Below are positions 1 to 7,166 of a stretch of DNA of 20,665 nucleotides, piece by piece. Made by a program: the position numbers and the translations under genes. The DNA comes from an uncultured Clostridia bacterium (GTDB lineage: Bacteria; Bacillota; Clostridia; Oscillospirales; Butyricicoccaceae), in contig CAJUSB010000041.1 of assembly GCA_910589115.1 (NCBI GenBank), positions 5,301 to 25,965 of the forward strand. The letters are read 5' to 3'. The first letter of the stretch is position 1. Each line of letters opens with the position of its first letter. A model generated the notes under the pieces. It was not told where the DNA came from. It worked only from the letters and a program-made list of their open reading frames with translations, and searched no databases.

Positions 1-219
1 CCCCCCCCCCCCATCAACCACTTTTTCTAACGCTATGCCGCTTATATACGTAATCAGCGTTGAGCACAGCATTAGCAAAGCATACCGCGTGTTCCAGCAC
101 ATATAAAACCCATAACTCGCTATCAAAAGAAAGATATAGCGGAAGCGGTACGGCAGAATGTAATATATTGCCGTAACAGCTGGAAAAAAACATAAAAATT
201 GAATCGAGTTGAAAAGCAC
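1..219 (-). CDS. MBOAT-family membrane O-acyltransferase, N-terminal part only
   Basis: This partial gene runs off the left edge. Reading the minus strand from a GTG at 219 gives 73 codons without a stop. The start MLFNSIQFLCFFPAVTAIYY, then LIASYGFYMCWN and a further hydrophobic stretch ending SGIALEK, match the N-terminus of AlgI/MBOAT acyltransferases, polytopic enzymes that help O-acylate extracellular polymers. The start is set by an AAAGGAGG site (230-237) ten bases upstream, which overlaps the stop codon of rmlA; this argues for translational coupling. The frame ends in four GGG codons formed by the 12-C run at positions 1-12, which does not look like MBOAT sequence. The catalytic histidine region is outside the window. 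In this operon it would add O-acyl groups to the exported glycan (inference). Confidence 0.8.
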   Translation of the reverse strand, partial: MLFNSIQFLCFFPAVTAIYYILPYRFRYIFLLIASYGFYMCWNTRYALLMLCSTLITYISGIALEKVVDGGGG

Positions 220-235
220 AGGTCAATATCCTCCT

Positions 236-1108
236 TTATTGTTTTTCCTCCGCAACTTTCAGCAGATATTGCCCATATTCTGTCTTTTTCATAGGTGCTG
301 CCAATTCAAGTAATTGTTCACGGCTGATATATCCCCTGCGGTAAGCAATTTCTTCAATGCAGGATATGTATAAGCCCTGCCGCTTTTGTATGATTGAGAC
401 AAACCGTGCTGCTTCCAAAAGGCCGTCATATGTCCCTGTATCCAGCCACGCCATTCCCCGTGGAAATATCTTTACTTCCAGATGGCCGCGTTCCAAATAA
501 GCATTGTTTATTGAAGTAATTTCTAACTCACCGCGTGCTGACGGACGAATTTCCCTTGCAATTTCAACTACCTTGTTATCGTAAAAGTATAATCCCGGAA
601 CTGCATAATTTGATTTCGGGTTTTGGGGCTTCTCCTCTAAAGAGAGAACTCTTCCACAAGCATCAAACTCTACAACGCCAAAACTTGATGGTTCATTGAC
701 CGGATAACCAAAAATAACCGCACCCTCTGTGACATTTGCTGCATCAAGAAGCATTGTCGAAAAAGATGTCCCATAGAAAATATTATCGCCTAATACCAAC
801 GCTACTGGATCACCGCCAATAAAGGATGCTCCAATTAAAAATGCCTCCGCCAGCCCATTTGGACGTTCCTGCACGGCATAGCTTAGCTGCAATCCTAGCT
901 GCTGACCATTCCCTAGGATTTCCTCAAAAACTGGTATATCCCGCGGCGTGGAGATAATCAATATTTCTTGAATTCCTGCCAGCATTAAAGTTGACAACGG
1001 ATAATATATCATCGGTTTATCATACACCGGCAGCGCCTGTTTGGAAACCCCTTTTGTTACAGGATATAAGCGTGTCCCACTTCCTCCCGCTAAAATAATA
1101 CCTTTCAC
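236..1108 (-). CDS. rmlA: glucose-1-phosphate thymidylyltransferase
   Basis: RmlA joins glucose-1-phosphate and dTTP to give dTDP-glucose, the entry to dTDP-deoxysugars, in the cytoplasm. The 290-residue length is normal for the family. The nucleotide-binding signature GGSGTRLYPVT lies at residues 8-18, followed by the KQALPVYDKPMIYYPLSTL segment; LVLGDNIFYG, EEKPQNPKS and AWLDTGTYD are the other usual RmlA blocks. The start is GTG at 1108, preceded by AGGAGGG at about 6 bases. No rmlB, rmlC or rmlD lies in the window, so RmlB (dTDP-glucose 4,6-dehydratase) must be encoded elsewhere, perhaps past the left edge. Because an aminotransferase and an acyltransferase lie just upstream, the likely product is an amino-deoxyhexose donor rather than rhamnose. 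The gap to the upstream GtrA-like gene is 14 bp. Confidence 0.97.
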   Translation of the reverse strand: MKGIILAGGSGTRLYPVTKGVSKQALPVYDKPMIYYPLSTLMLAGIQEILIISTPRDIPVFEEILGNGQQLGLQLSYAVQERPNGLAEAFLIGASFIGGDPVALVLGDNIFYGTSFSTMLLDAANVTEGAVIFGYPVNEPSSFGVVEFDACGRVLSLEEKPQNPKSNYAVPGLYFYDNKVVEIAREIRPSARGELEITSINNAYLERGHLEVKIFPRGMAWLDTGTYDGLLEAARFVSIIQKRQGLYISCIEEIAYRRGYISREQLLELAAPMKKTEYGQYLLKVAEEKQ

Positions 1109-1122
1109 TTTCTCCCTCCTAC

Positions 1123-1524
1123 CTAATTCCCTTTTTCTGAAAACACAAACTTTCGCTGAAGCAGAAAACTAATGATTGGCATGTATAATAACGTTGTAAA
1201 CTGTGATAAATAAACGTTCCATCCCCACAAATCAACCGTTAAGTATAAATGCAGCAAATTAAGGGGATATGTAATAAAATATACAACATAAAATTTTAAT
1301 ATCTGCCCTAAATGCATTTTACTGTCTTTAAAAACAAACCTTGCGGAAGTATTATAGTTAAAAAAAACCGCAATCAAAAGATTTATCGTTACCGCTATCT
1401 CTTTATTTCCAATCAGAAGCATTAGAATAGAAAAGCATAAAAAGCTAAACACCGTATTGATTCCACCCGCAATAAGGAAGCGAAAAAACTTTTTTGCAAA
1501 TAAGTATTTAAGGCACCTCACCAC
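1123..1524 (-). CDS. GtrA-family membrane protein (lipid-linked sugar translocation)
   Basis: A 133-residue protein with about four hydrophobic segments. It begins with FRFLIAGGINTVFSFLCF and ends with ISFLLQRKFVFSE, both typical of the GtrA/DPMS_A family, whose members are thought to flip undecaprenyl-phosphate-linked sugars to the outer face of the membrane. The central NYNTSARFVFKD also fits; family members usually have a similar N-x-x-x-x-x-(W/R)-x-F block. Translation starts at GTG 1524, with AGGAGG nine bases upstream. The overlapping ATG at 1526 is out of frame and stops after two codons. A GtrB-like transferase lies one gene upstream and a GT-C enzyme three genes further, which together complete a three-component glycosylation set. 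Confidence 0.92.
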   Translation of the reverse strand: MVRCLKYLFAKKFFRFLIAGGINTVFSFLCFSILMLLIGNKEIAVTINLLIAVFFNYNTSARFVFKDSKMHLGQILKFYVVYFITYPLNLLHLYLTVDLWGWNVYLSQFTTLLYMPIISFLLQRKFVFSEKGN

Positions 1525-1537
1525 ATTTAATTTCCTC

Positions 1538-2116
1538 CTATTTAATCACGGCAGTGTTTTCCTCTTGTATCAACTGTGAATATAATTCTAAAAGGTGTTT
1601 ACTGCGAGGCTTTATCTCTTTGCAAGGTATTCCAGCATAAATAGTCCATGGTTTTAGACTTTTATGTACCAAGCTCATCGCCCCAACAGAACATCCTTCC
1701 CCAATCTCACTACCAGGCAAAACCGTGCATCCAGATCCAATTAACGAAAACTTACGAAGAATCACTTTTCCCTCACTTAATTTTCTATATTTATCTGGAC
1801 AAATTGGGCCAAAAAGATAGTCACCTGAATAATCATCACTGGAGGAATAAAGAACTACTTTGCTGGAAATCCCGGAACAATCTTCAACTTCCATCCCTAC
1901 AGAGCCTGCAAACAGCGCCGAATATGCTGCAATGTGAATATAATTTCCAATAGATATTTCCCCAGACAAGATGCAAAAATCATCAATTCTGACATGTTCC
2001 CCAATTTTCATTTTTTCGGCGCCATAAATACTTGCTTTCCTACTGATTAAAACATCTTCACCAACACTTTTGAATCCAATTTGTTTCAACTCTGTTTTGG
2101 AGTAAAAACTATTCAC
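1538..2116 (-). CDS. hexapeptide-repeat (left-handed beta-helix) acyltransferase, VioB-like
   Basis: A protein of 192 residues from GTG 2116. A GGAGGG site (2125-2130) sits eight bases before this GTG, and the protein then starts NSFYSKTELKQIGFKSVG, so the longer reading frame from 2188 is not the real start. Repeats such as IGEHVRIDDFCILSG, ISIGNYIHIAAYSALFAG and IGEGCSVGAMSLV show a left-handed beta-helix of the acetyl-CoA-dependent sugar acyltransferase type. The C-terminus IYAGIPCKEIKPRSK is the usual trimer-closing element. From memory the sequence resembles acyltransferases acting on dTDP-4-amino-4,6-dideoxyglucose (VioB); that substrate is an inference, supported by the nearby aminotransferase and rmlA. 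The gene overlaps the upstream GtrB-like gene by 8 bp. A galactoside-type O-acetyltransferase is the main alternative. Confidence 0.88.
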   Translation of the reverse strand: MNSFYSKTELKQIGFKSVGEDVLISRKASIYGAEKMKIGEHVRIDDFCILSGEISIGNYIHIAAYSALFAGSVGMEVEDCSGISSKVVLYSSSDDYSGDYLFGPICPDKYRKLSEGKVILRKFSLIGSGCTVLPGSEIGEGCSVGAMSLVHKSLKPWTIYAGIPCKEIKPRSKHLLELYSQLIQEENTAVIK

Positions 2117-3068
2117 TTTTAAATCCCTCCTCTGTATGTGTAATAATTTGGTCAACCAAATACAATGGCCTTGCTTTGACTTCATCAAAAATACGCCAAA
2201 GATATTCGCCTATCACTCCAAGTGCTGTTAAAATCAATCCCGAAAAAAATGTAATTAACAATGCAAGACTTGACCAGCCCTGTACTTCTGTTTCCGTAAA
2301 TAACGCCATGAAAAACACTACTAACGAAAAACAAAAAGCGAATCCTGCAAAAACTAATCCTCCCACGGACATAATCCTTAGAGGCAAATAAGAATTTGAA
2401 ACAAAGGTATCAATAAAATATTTTATTTTTTTTGAAAAGGTCCAACCAGAAGTCCCTATTTCCCTTTCCCTGCGAACGTAAGGAATGAACTTCACCGACC
2501 CGCTGACCCAAAGTAAGGATAACTGAGTGGAACCGTTTTTTTCCTGTACCTGCAAAAAACGTTCTGCTGCCGCTCGATTCATGACATAAAAATCAAATCC
2601 TCCGGCTGGATACTGATTGTTAATAAACCTCCTTATCAACCGGTGCGTTATCCAGGAAAACAGAACGCCTATCCCTTTTTCTTCCCGCCCTTCACGTATG
2701 CCGCACACCAGATCATGTCCCCGTTCCAACTCAGCTAGCATATCGGCAAACAGTTCAAACGGGTCCTGCAAATCCGCTGAGATTACACCAACCGCATCCC
2801 CCTTTGCAAGACGAATCCCACAAGCGGTCGCATTCCCCTGTCCAAAGTTATGAATCAGGCTGGCAATGCGGATTGTCTCCGGATATTGCTTCTGAAAATC
2901 CTTCATCAGCTCCCAGGAGCGGTCAGGAGAACCATCGTTTACCAGCACAAGCTCAATATCGTACTGCGGAAAAAGCGTAGGAATCTGCTCTAAAATATAA
3001 GGAACCGTGATTGGAAGGTTTTTCTCGTTCTTATAAACCGGTATTATAATTGAAAAAAGTTTTTTCAT
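2109..3068 (-). CDS. GtrB-like polyisoprenyl-phosphate glycosyltransferase (GT2)
   Basis: A 319-residue enzyme expected to transfer a sugar from its nucleotide to undecaprenyl phosphate on the cytoplasmic side of the membrane. The N-terminal GT2 domain begins KLFSIIIPVYKNEKNLP and has VNDGSPDRSW and the metal-binding ISADLQDP motif, in which the D-x-Q-D-P form is typical of DPM1/GtrB/ArnC enzymes. The QLSLLW and GTSGWTFSKKIKYFIDTF blocks follow, then two membrane segments in the last third, with LTALGVIGEYLWRIFDEVKARP at the end, the usual GtrB pattern. The start is ATG 3068, one base after the stop of the upstream aminotransferase, with only a weak GGAACGG site, so it is probably translated by coupling. 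It pairs functionally with the GtrA-like protein one gene downstream. Confidence 0.94.
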   Translation of the reverse strand: MKKLFSIIIPVYKNEKNLPITVPYILEQIPTLFPQYDIELVLVNDGSPDRSWELMKDFQKQYPETIRIASLIHNFGQGNATACGIRLAKGDAVGVISADLQDPFELFADMLAELERGHDLVCGIREGREEKGIGVLFSWITHRLIRRFINNQYPAGGFDFYVMNRAAAERFLQVQEKNGSTQLSLLWVSGSVKFIPYVRREREIGTSGWTFSKKIKYFIDTFVSNSYLPLRIMSVGGLVFAGFAFCFSLVVFFMALFTETEVQGWSSLALLITFFSGLILTALGVIGEYLWRIFDEVKARPLYLVDQIITHTEEGFKSE

Positions 3069-3069
3069 C

Positions 3070-4209
3070 TTACCGTTCCATTTCACTTAAAATTTCTGTA
3101 ATCGCATCACAAATATAATCAATCTGTTCATGCGTTTCCTCTACAAACAGCGGCAGCGTCAGTACCTGCTCAGCAATTTTCTTTGCGATTGGTGTACAGC
3201 CACTATTACTAATATCCTGATAACAATGAAGATCGCTTAAAAGCGGATAAAAATATTTGCGAGTTAAAATATGGTACTCTTTTTCCAATCGTTCAGCAAT
3301 TTCATCCCGTGTCACACCTAAATCCGGCTCAAAAAGCACTGGGAAATAAGCGTAATTATATGCCACCCCTGGCTTGTCCCAGCGAAATAGTCTTATTCCT
3401 TTTAGTAGAGAAAGACGGTGTATGTAGTGCTCAACCAGCCCCTTTCTACATTCAATCTGCCAATCGACCGATTTCAGGTTTGCTAACCCCATTGCTGCAT
3501 GAAGTTCGGTCATCTTTGCATTAAAGCTAATTGAATCCGCTTCCTCCGGTGAAGTCAAACCAAAGTTTTTGGCTGATCTTAGCCGGTTGGTAAGAGCCGG
3601 GTCATGGTATGTGACAGCACCGCCCTCCACTGTATGATATACCTTTGTCGCGTGAAAGGAAAACATGGAAACATCCCCAAAGTCACCGATCCCCTTCCCA
3701 TCCACAGTAACACCGAATGCATGGGCTGCATCATATATTACTTTTAGATGATATTTTTCTGCAATCTGTTGGATACGTTCGTAATTGCACGGAAAGCCGT
3801 ATACATGCACAGGTACAATGGCCTTTGTCTCCGACGTAATCAGCGCTTCCAGCTTTTCCTCATCTATGGTGCAATCGGATTTCTTAATATCACAGAATAT
3901 CGGTTTCAGTCCATTCATGCTTAGCGCATGCGCCGTTGATAAAAATGTGAACGGCGTTGTAATCACTTCACCGCTGCACAGTCCAAGCGCCTTGCATGCG
4001 CTGTCAAGCGCCAAATGGCCGTTTGCAAAAACCATCAGATTCTCCACTCTAAGCCGTTCCCGGAGCCTGTCCTCCAATTCCTGAACCAGCGGCCCGCTGT
4101 TGGAGAGCTGACGGGTCTGCCAGATTTGGTCTGCATACGCCATAAAATCATCCTTGACAGGCATATACGGTCGAATAATCGGTATCTTCAGCCGGTTGCT
4201 TGCAGGCAT
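3070..4209 (-). CDS. DegT/DnrJ/EryC1/StrS sugar aminotransferase, VioA-like
   Basis: A PLP-dependent nucleotide-sugar aminotransferase of 379 residues. The start is ATG 4209, with GGAG eight bases upstream; the frame is open further upstream but overlaps the preceding gene. The PLP lysine is K189 in SMFSFHATKV, and D160 in IYDAAHAFG should bind the pyridine nitrogen. TTPFTFLSTAHALSMNGLKP and VPVHVYGFPCNYERIQQIAEKY are blocks I associate with dTDP-4-keto-6-deoxyglucose aminotransferases (VioA-type, giving dTDP-4-amino-4,6-dideoxyglucose). Substrate and position of amination cannot be proved from sequence; FdtB/QdtB-type 3-amination is less likely because no ketoisomerase gene is seen. Together with rmlA and the hexapeptide acyltransferase it forms an acylamino-sugar module. 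Confidence 0.92.
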   Translation of the reverse strand: MPASNRLKIPIIRPYMPVKDDFMAYADQIWQTRQLSNSGPLVQELEDRLRERLRVENLMVFANGHLALDSACKALGLCSGEVITTPFTFLSTAHALSMNGLKPIFCDIKKSDCTIDEEKLEALITSETKAIVPVHVYGFPCNYERIQQIAEKYHLKVIYDAAHAFGVTVDGKGIGDFGDVSMFSFHATKVYHTVEGGAVTYHDPALTNRLRSAKNFGLTSPEEADSISFNAKMTELHAAMGLANLKSVDWQIECRKGLVEHYIHRLSLLKGIRLFRWDKPGVAYNYAYFPVLFEPDLGVTRDEIAERLEKEYHILTRKYFYPLLSDLHCYQDISNSGCTPIAKKIAEQVLTLPLFVEETHEQIDYICDAITEILSEMER

Positions 4210-4237
4210 ATTTCCATCTCCAATCTCGTGAAATCTA

Positions 4238-6352
4238 TCACTTACGTTGATACACAGTAAAGTAATCGTTTTTCTCAACTTGAGAATAAGACTGATCTAA
4301 AATTGTTTTTATATCAGATTTGGGACCACTCTTATGCAGCGCCATCAGATAAATCCGATCGTAATTTAACAGTTCATCCTTTACCTCTTCCTGACTAATA
4401 ACAAGCAAAGGATCTCGCCGCCCCTGTCTCTGTACATAATATTCCATCCATCCCGGTACAACTTGCGGCAAATCTGTAGTCAAAATCAATGTGTTTTCAT
4501 TAAAAATCGTGTTCGATTGCGTATATATCCAATCCGCCGCTTGACGATATGGTTGTCTAACTTTTTTTGCTGTCTGAACGGTCTCACTGAGTGAACTTGG
4601 AATAATAAGAAGCAGCAAAAAAATAAAAACAGATGTCCTACATAGTCTATTCTTTTGGATTGACGAAAAAATCGTACCCAAAGAAGCAGCACCAGTACCG
4701 CAAAGAATATAAAACGATGGTATTAAATCTAAAAAATATCTTTCACTCCATAAAGATGCCTTTGGATTGATATAATTCCCGTATATAATGAAAAAAGCAA
4801 GAACACCAACAACAATAAACAACGGAAACCTACACAAAAAATCCTCTTTCATTTTCTTATTATTCGTATAGTTTAGATACATAACAGCTGTTATTATAGA
4901 AACACCTGTTAAAAGCAATATAATCAAAGCCTCGGATTTCCCAGATAATGTCCAAAACAATTTATTTACTTCGCCAATACCTGGCACCGGCTGCCAGTCG
5001 TCTGCCCGAAAATTATCTATAAAACGCGTAGAGACAATGTAAACTGCATTTGGAAGATAAGAAACTCCTGCGACAAGATATGGAAAAAAGCACTGAAATC
5101 GAATACGCTTTTTTAGCGCTAATATACAGTCCATAACAAATAATATCATGCATTGTACGACAGCATGATAATGCATTCCAGCAAAAAAGACCATTACAAT
5201 ACTAATCGTAGCTATCATTTTTCCGCTTTCATGGTTTTCCATTTTTAACCGTTTAAGATAAAGAAAGAGAAGAATCGCAGCAAACATAAAATAGAAAGCA
5301 TAGCTCCGAATTTCATAGGAACACTGGTACATCACCTGATAAGATACAGCAGCAAATGCAGATGCAAATAATCCAGCATGATCCCCCGAACATTCCCGCG
5401 CAGCAAGTCCTGTCATAAATATCCCTATCGCAGTTGCAGCCTCCATCGGTAAAAGAAGCCATGCTTCCCCATACGGCGCAATCGAGTACCAGAGATGCAG
5501 GAACAAATAATAGATCGGCAATGGTGCATTTCCGATAAACATACGCTCTAATAAATTATTGGCTTCACGGCTCCATCCTATTTCATATAATTCATCGTAC
5601 CAAAGGCAATCAATCCCTGCATGCTTCATTGCAAGCAATAGCTGGGCAATCGAAATTGCAGCATAAATCAGCGGCCATCGGTTCCTTTTTATAAACGCTG
5701 ACAGAACGTCAAGCCGTCTGGCAACAGCGAATGCCACAGCAGTGATAACAATAAACAACGCTATAAATAACATAAAATAACGCAGCTGATTGAGATTCAA
5801 AACCGTGTCCTGACTCTGCGCGATTGGCTCATAAACTGTACCGCCCTTTTCCGAATAAGTATCAATGACCCATGTCTCTCCACCTGCACAAATTTCTACT
5901 TTCCCGCGCCATTGATTGCTGCTAAAATCAAGCGTTCGGTTCCAGCCAACCGGAATTTCCAAAACAACCGTCCTTGTCACTCCGTCCGGCTGACGTGTGT
6001 CTGTTTCAGGACGCCAAGCATAAGTTTCTCCACTCCAAAACCAATGGCCTTCTTTAATTTCCAACGACTTACCGCTGACAAACTTCTCACCGTCAACGGT
6101 GTAACCGGATAGGTAAACCTCCATTCCGCCCGACGCTGCCTGTTTCTCCCCCAAAGCGGTCAATGTCACTATATCCGTCATAGGCGGCAGGAAACTTGCC
6201 ACATGATTCGCAGCAACTGCACAAATCAAAATGCCAGCCGTCATGGACCATAGCACCAATTTAGGCACTTGTTTTCTGAAACTGCGAACAAAAAATGCCG
6301 CTGCTCCAAGTACAAGCAATACCTTCGCCAAAAATATTATTGACAATATCAT
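4238..6352 (-). CDS. polytopic GT-C (GT39/PMT-like) glycosyltransferase with N-terminal extracytoplasmic domain
   Basis: A 704-residue membrane enzyme. The first hydrophobic segments lie at about 1-20 and 33-50. A soluble, Trp- and beta-rich stretch follows at about 55-188 (it contains WFWSGETYAW and GWNRTLDFSSNQWRG), then a hydrophobic segment at 191-210 and a multi-pass core to about 590. The first loop of the core carries the acidic pair in CLWYDELYEIGWS (D253, E254), the usual catalytic Asp-Glu of PMT_2/GT39 enzymes, which use lipid-phosphate sugars outside the cell. A soluble tail of about 110 residues ends the protein. Its likely donor is the undecaprenyl-phosphate sugar made by the GtrB-like neighbour; the acceptor is probably the exported polymer (inference). 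The RBS is weak (AGGTAAGAAGA before ATG 6352). A pair of palindromes lies in the 60 bp upstream. Confidence 0.85.
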   Translation of the reverse strand: MILSIIFLAKVLLVLGAAAFFVRSFRKQVPKLVLWSMTAGILICAVAANHVASFLPPMTDIVTLTALGEKQAASGGMEVYLSGYTVDGEKFVSGKSLEIKEGHWFWSGETYAWRPETDTRQPDGVTRTVVLEIPVGWNRTLDFSSNQWRGKVEICAGGETWVIDTYSEKGGTVYEPIAQSQDTVLNLNQLRYFMLFIALFIVITAVAFAVARRLDVLSAFIKRNRWPLIYAAISIAQLLLAMKHAGIDCLWYDELYEIGWSREANNLLERMFIGNAPLPIYYLFLHLWYSIAPYGEAWLLLPMEAATAIGIFMTGLAARECSGDHAGLFASAFAAVSYQVMYQCSYEIRSYAFYFMFAAILLFLYLKRLKMENHESGKMIATISIVMVFFAGMHYHAVVQCMILFVMDCILALKKRIRFQCFFPYLVAGVSYLPNAVYIVSTRFIDNFRADDWQPVPGIGEVNKLFWTLSGKSEALIILLLTGVSIITAVMYLNYTNNKKMKEDFLCRFPLFIVVGVLAFFIIYGNYINPKASLWSERYFLDLIPSFYILCGTGAASLGTIFSSIQKNRLCRTSVFIFLLLLIIPSSLSETVQTAKKVRQPYRQAADWIYTQSNTIFNENTLILTTDLPQVVPGWMEYYVQRQGRRDPLLVISQEEVKDELLNYDRIYLMALHKSGPKSDIKTILDQSYSQVEKNDYFTVYQRK

Positions 6353-6362
6353 ATTCTTCTTA

Positions 6363-6394
6363 CCTGTTGCACTGCTGTACAGCAGTGCAACAGG
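6363..6394. repeat. 32-bp perfect palindrome downstream of wzt
   Basis: A perfect inverted repeat with 15-base arms, CCTGTTGCACTGCTG (6363-6377) and CAGCAGTGCAACAGG (6380-6394), around a central TA. It lies in the 60-bp gap between wzt and the GT-C gene and shares its last six bases with the next palindrome. In RNA of either strand it would form a long hairpin. No T-run follows it on the minus strand, so it is not a standard terminator of the operon. Confidence 0.95.
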
Positions 6395-6408
6395 GGGTAC
6401 CCCCTGTT
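6389..6408. repeat. 20-bp perfect palindrome followed by a T-tract on the plus strand
   Basis: Arms AACAGGGGG (6389-6397) and CCCCCTGTT (6400-6408) surround a central TA. On the plus strand it runs directly into a T-rich stretch (about 6407-6420), which is the form of a rho-independent terminator for transcription running opposite to the operon. On the minus strand it is the first structure met, five bases after the wzt stop codon. The first six bases (AACAGG) are also the end of the 32-bp palindrome, so the two hairpins cannot form fully at once. Role unproved: it could block antisense transcription, protect an mRNA 3' end, or mark a recombination or binding site. Confidence 0.85.
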
Positions 6409-6412
6409 TTTG

Positions 6413-7153
6413 TTATTTTTTCCTTAAAAACGATTCATAATGGTCACAAATCGTCTGAACATCGCTCCCGAAATCCATTTGCTGACCCTTGTGAAGCCAC
6501 AGAACCTTACTGCACAGCTTTCTCACCTGTTCCAGCGAATGAGAAACCAAAATCGTTGTAGCTCCGCTTTGAATAATTTCTTTCATTTTTGTTTCGCTTT
6601 TCTTACGAAACGCACCGTCCCCAACAGACAGTACCTCATCCAAAATTAAAATATCCGGCTTCACAAGTGACGCAATAGCAAACGCCAAACGCGACTTCAT
6701 GCCCGAGGACAGCTGCTTAAATGGCCTATCCTGAAACTCTGTCAATTCAGCAAAGCTGATAATCTGTTCATACATATCGTCCATGAATTTCCGGGTATAG
6801 CCCAGCATAGCCCCACGAAGATAAGTGTTCTCCCGCACAGTTAAGTCACCATCGAAACCGCTGGCTAATTCCAAAAGCGCTGCGATTGTTCCTTCACGCT
6901 TTACCCAGCCCCTCGTAGGTTCCATGATGCCGGAAACTGCTTTTAATAAAGTTGACTTTCCTGCACCATTTGTCCCAATAATGCCCAGCATATCACCCTT
7001 TTCCAGCGAAAAGGTAATATCCTGATCTGCCCAAAATTCATTTACTTGGTAATTGCCCCGCAGCCTTCGCATGACATATTCTTTAAGTCCAATTTCCTTG
7101 AAATCCCCTGTCATATAGCAAATTGATACATTATGCACATCCAAAATACTCAC
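6413..7153 (-). CDS. wzt: ABC transporter ATP-binding subunit for polysaccharide/teichoic acid export
   Basis: A 246-residue nucleotide-binding protein powering export through Wzm. Walker A is GTNGAGKST (60-68), the signature is QLSSGM with the LSSGM core at 148-152, Walker B is ILILDEV (168-174) and the switch histidine is H205 in SHS. The long N-terminal lead with EYVMRRLRG and the GIMEPTRGWVKREGTIAALL block are typical of Wzt/TagH/KpsT exporters. The protein ends right after the ATPase domain, so it lacks the C-terminal carbohydrate-binding domain of long Wzt proteins; export would then not need recognition of a terminal cap. The start is GTG 7153: a GGAGG (7161-7165) lies seven bases before it and directly follows the wzm stop. 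The upstream ATG at 7174 overlaps wzm and has no RBS. Confidence 0.95.
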   Translation of the reverse strand: MSILDVHNVSICYMTGDFKEIGLKEYVMRRLRGNYQVNEFWADQDITFSLEKGDMLGIIGTNGAGKSTLLKAVSGIMEPTRGWVKREGTIAALLELASGFDGDLTVRENTYLRGAMLGYTRKFMDDMYEQIISFAELTEFQDRPFKQLSSGMKSRLAFAIASLVKPDILILDEVLSVGDGAFRKKSETKMKEIIQSGATTILVSHSLEQVRKLCSKVLWLHKGQQMDFGSDVQTICDHYESFLRKK

Positions 7154-7166
7154 GACACGACCTCCA

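Noticed and set aside
14..226. 70-codon minus-strand frame at the left edge
   Set aside because: It lies on the same strand as the MBOAT start but in another frame. The overlapping frame from GTG 219 has the RBS and reads as a family N-terminus, so this one is a shadow.
6389..6420. Intrinsic terminator ending the operon after wzt
   Set aside because: The hairpin has its T-tract on the plus strand only. For minus-strand transcription the A-rich part precedes the hairpin, so it is not a standard terminator for these genes.
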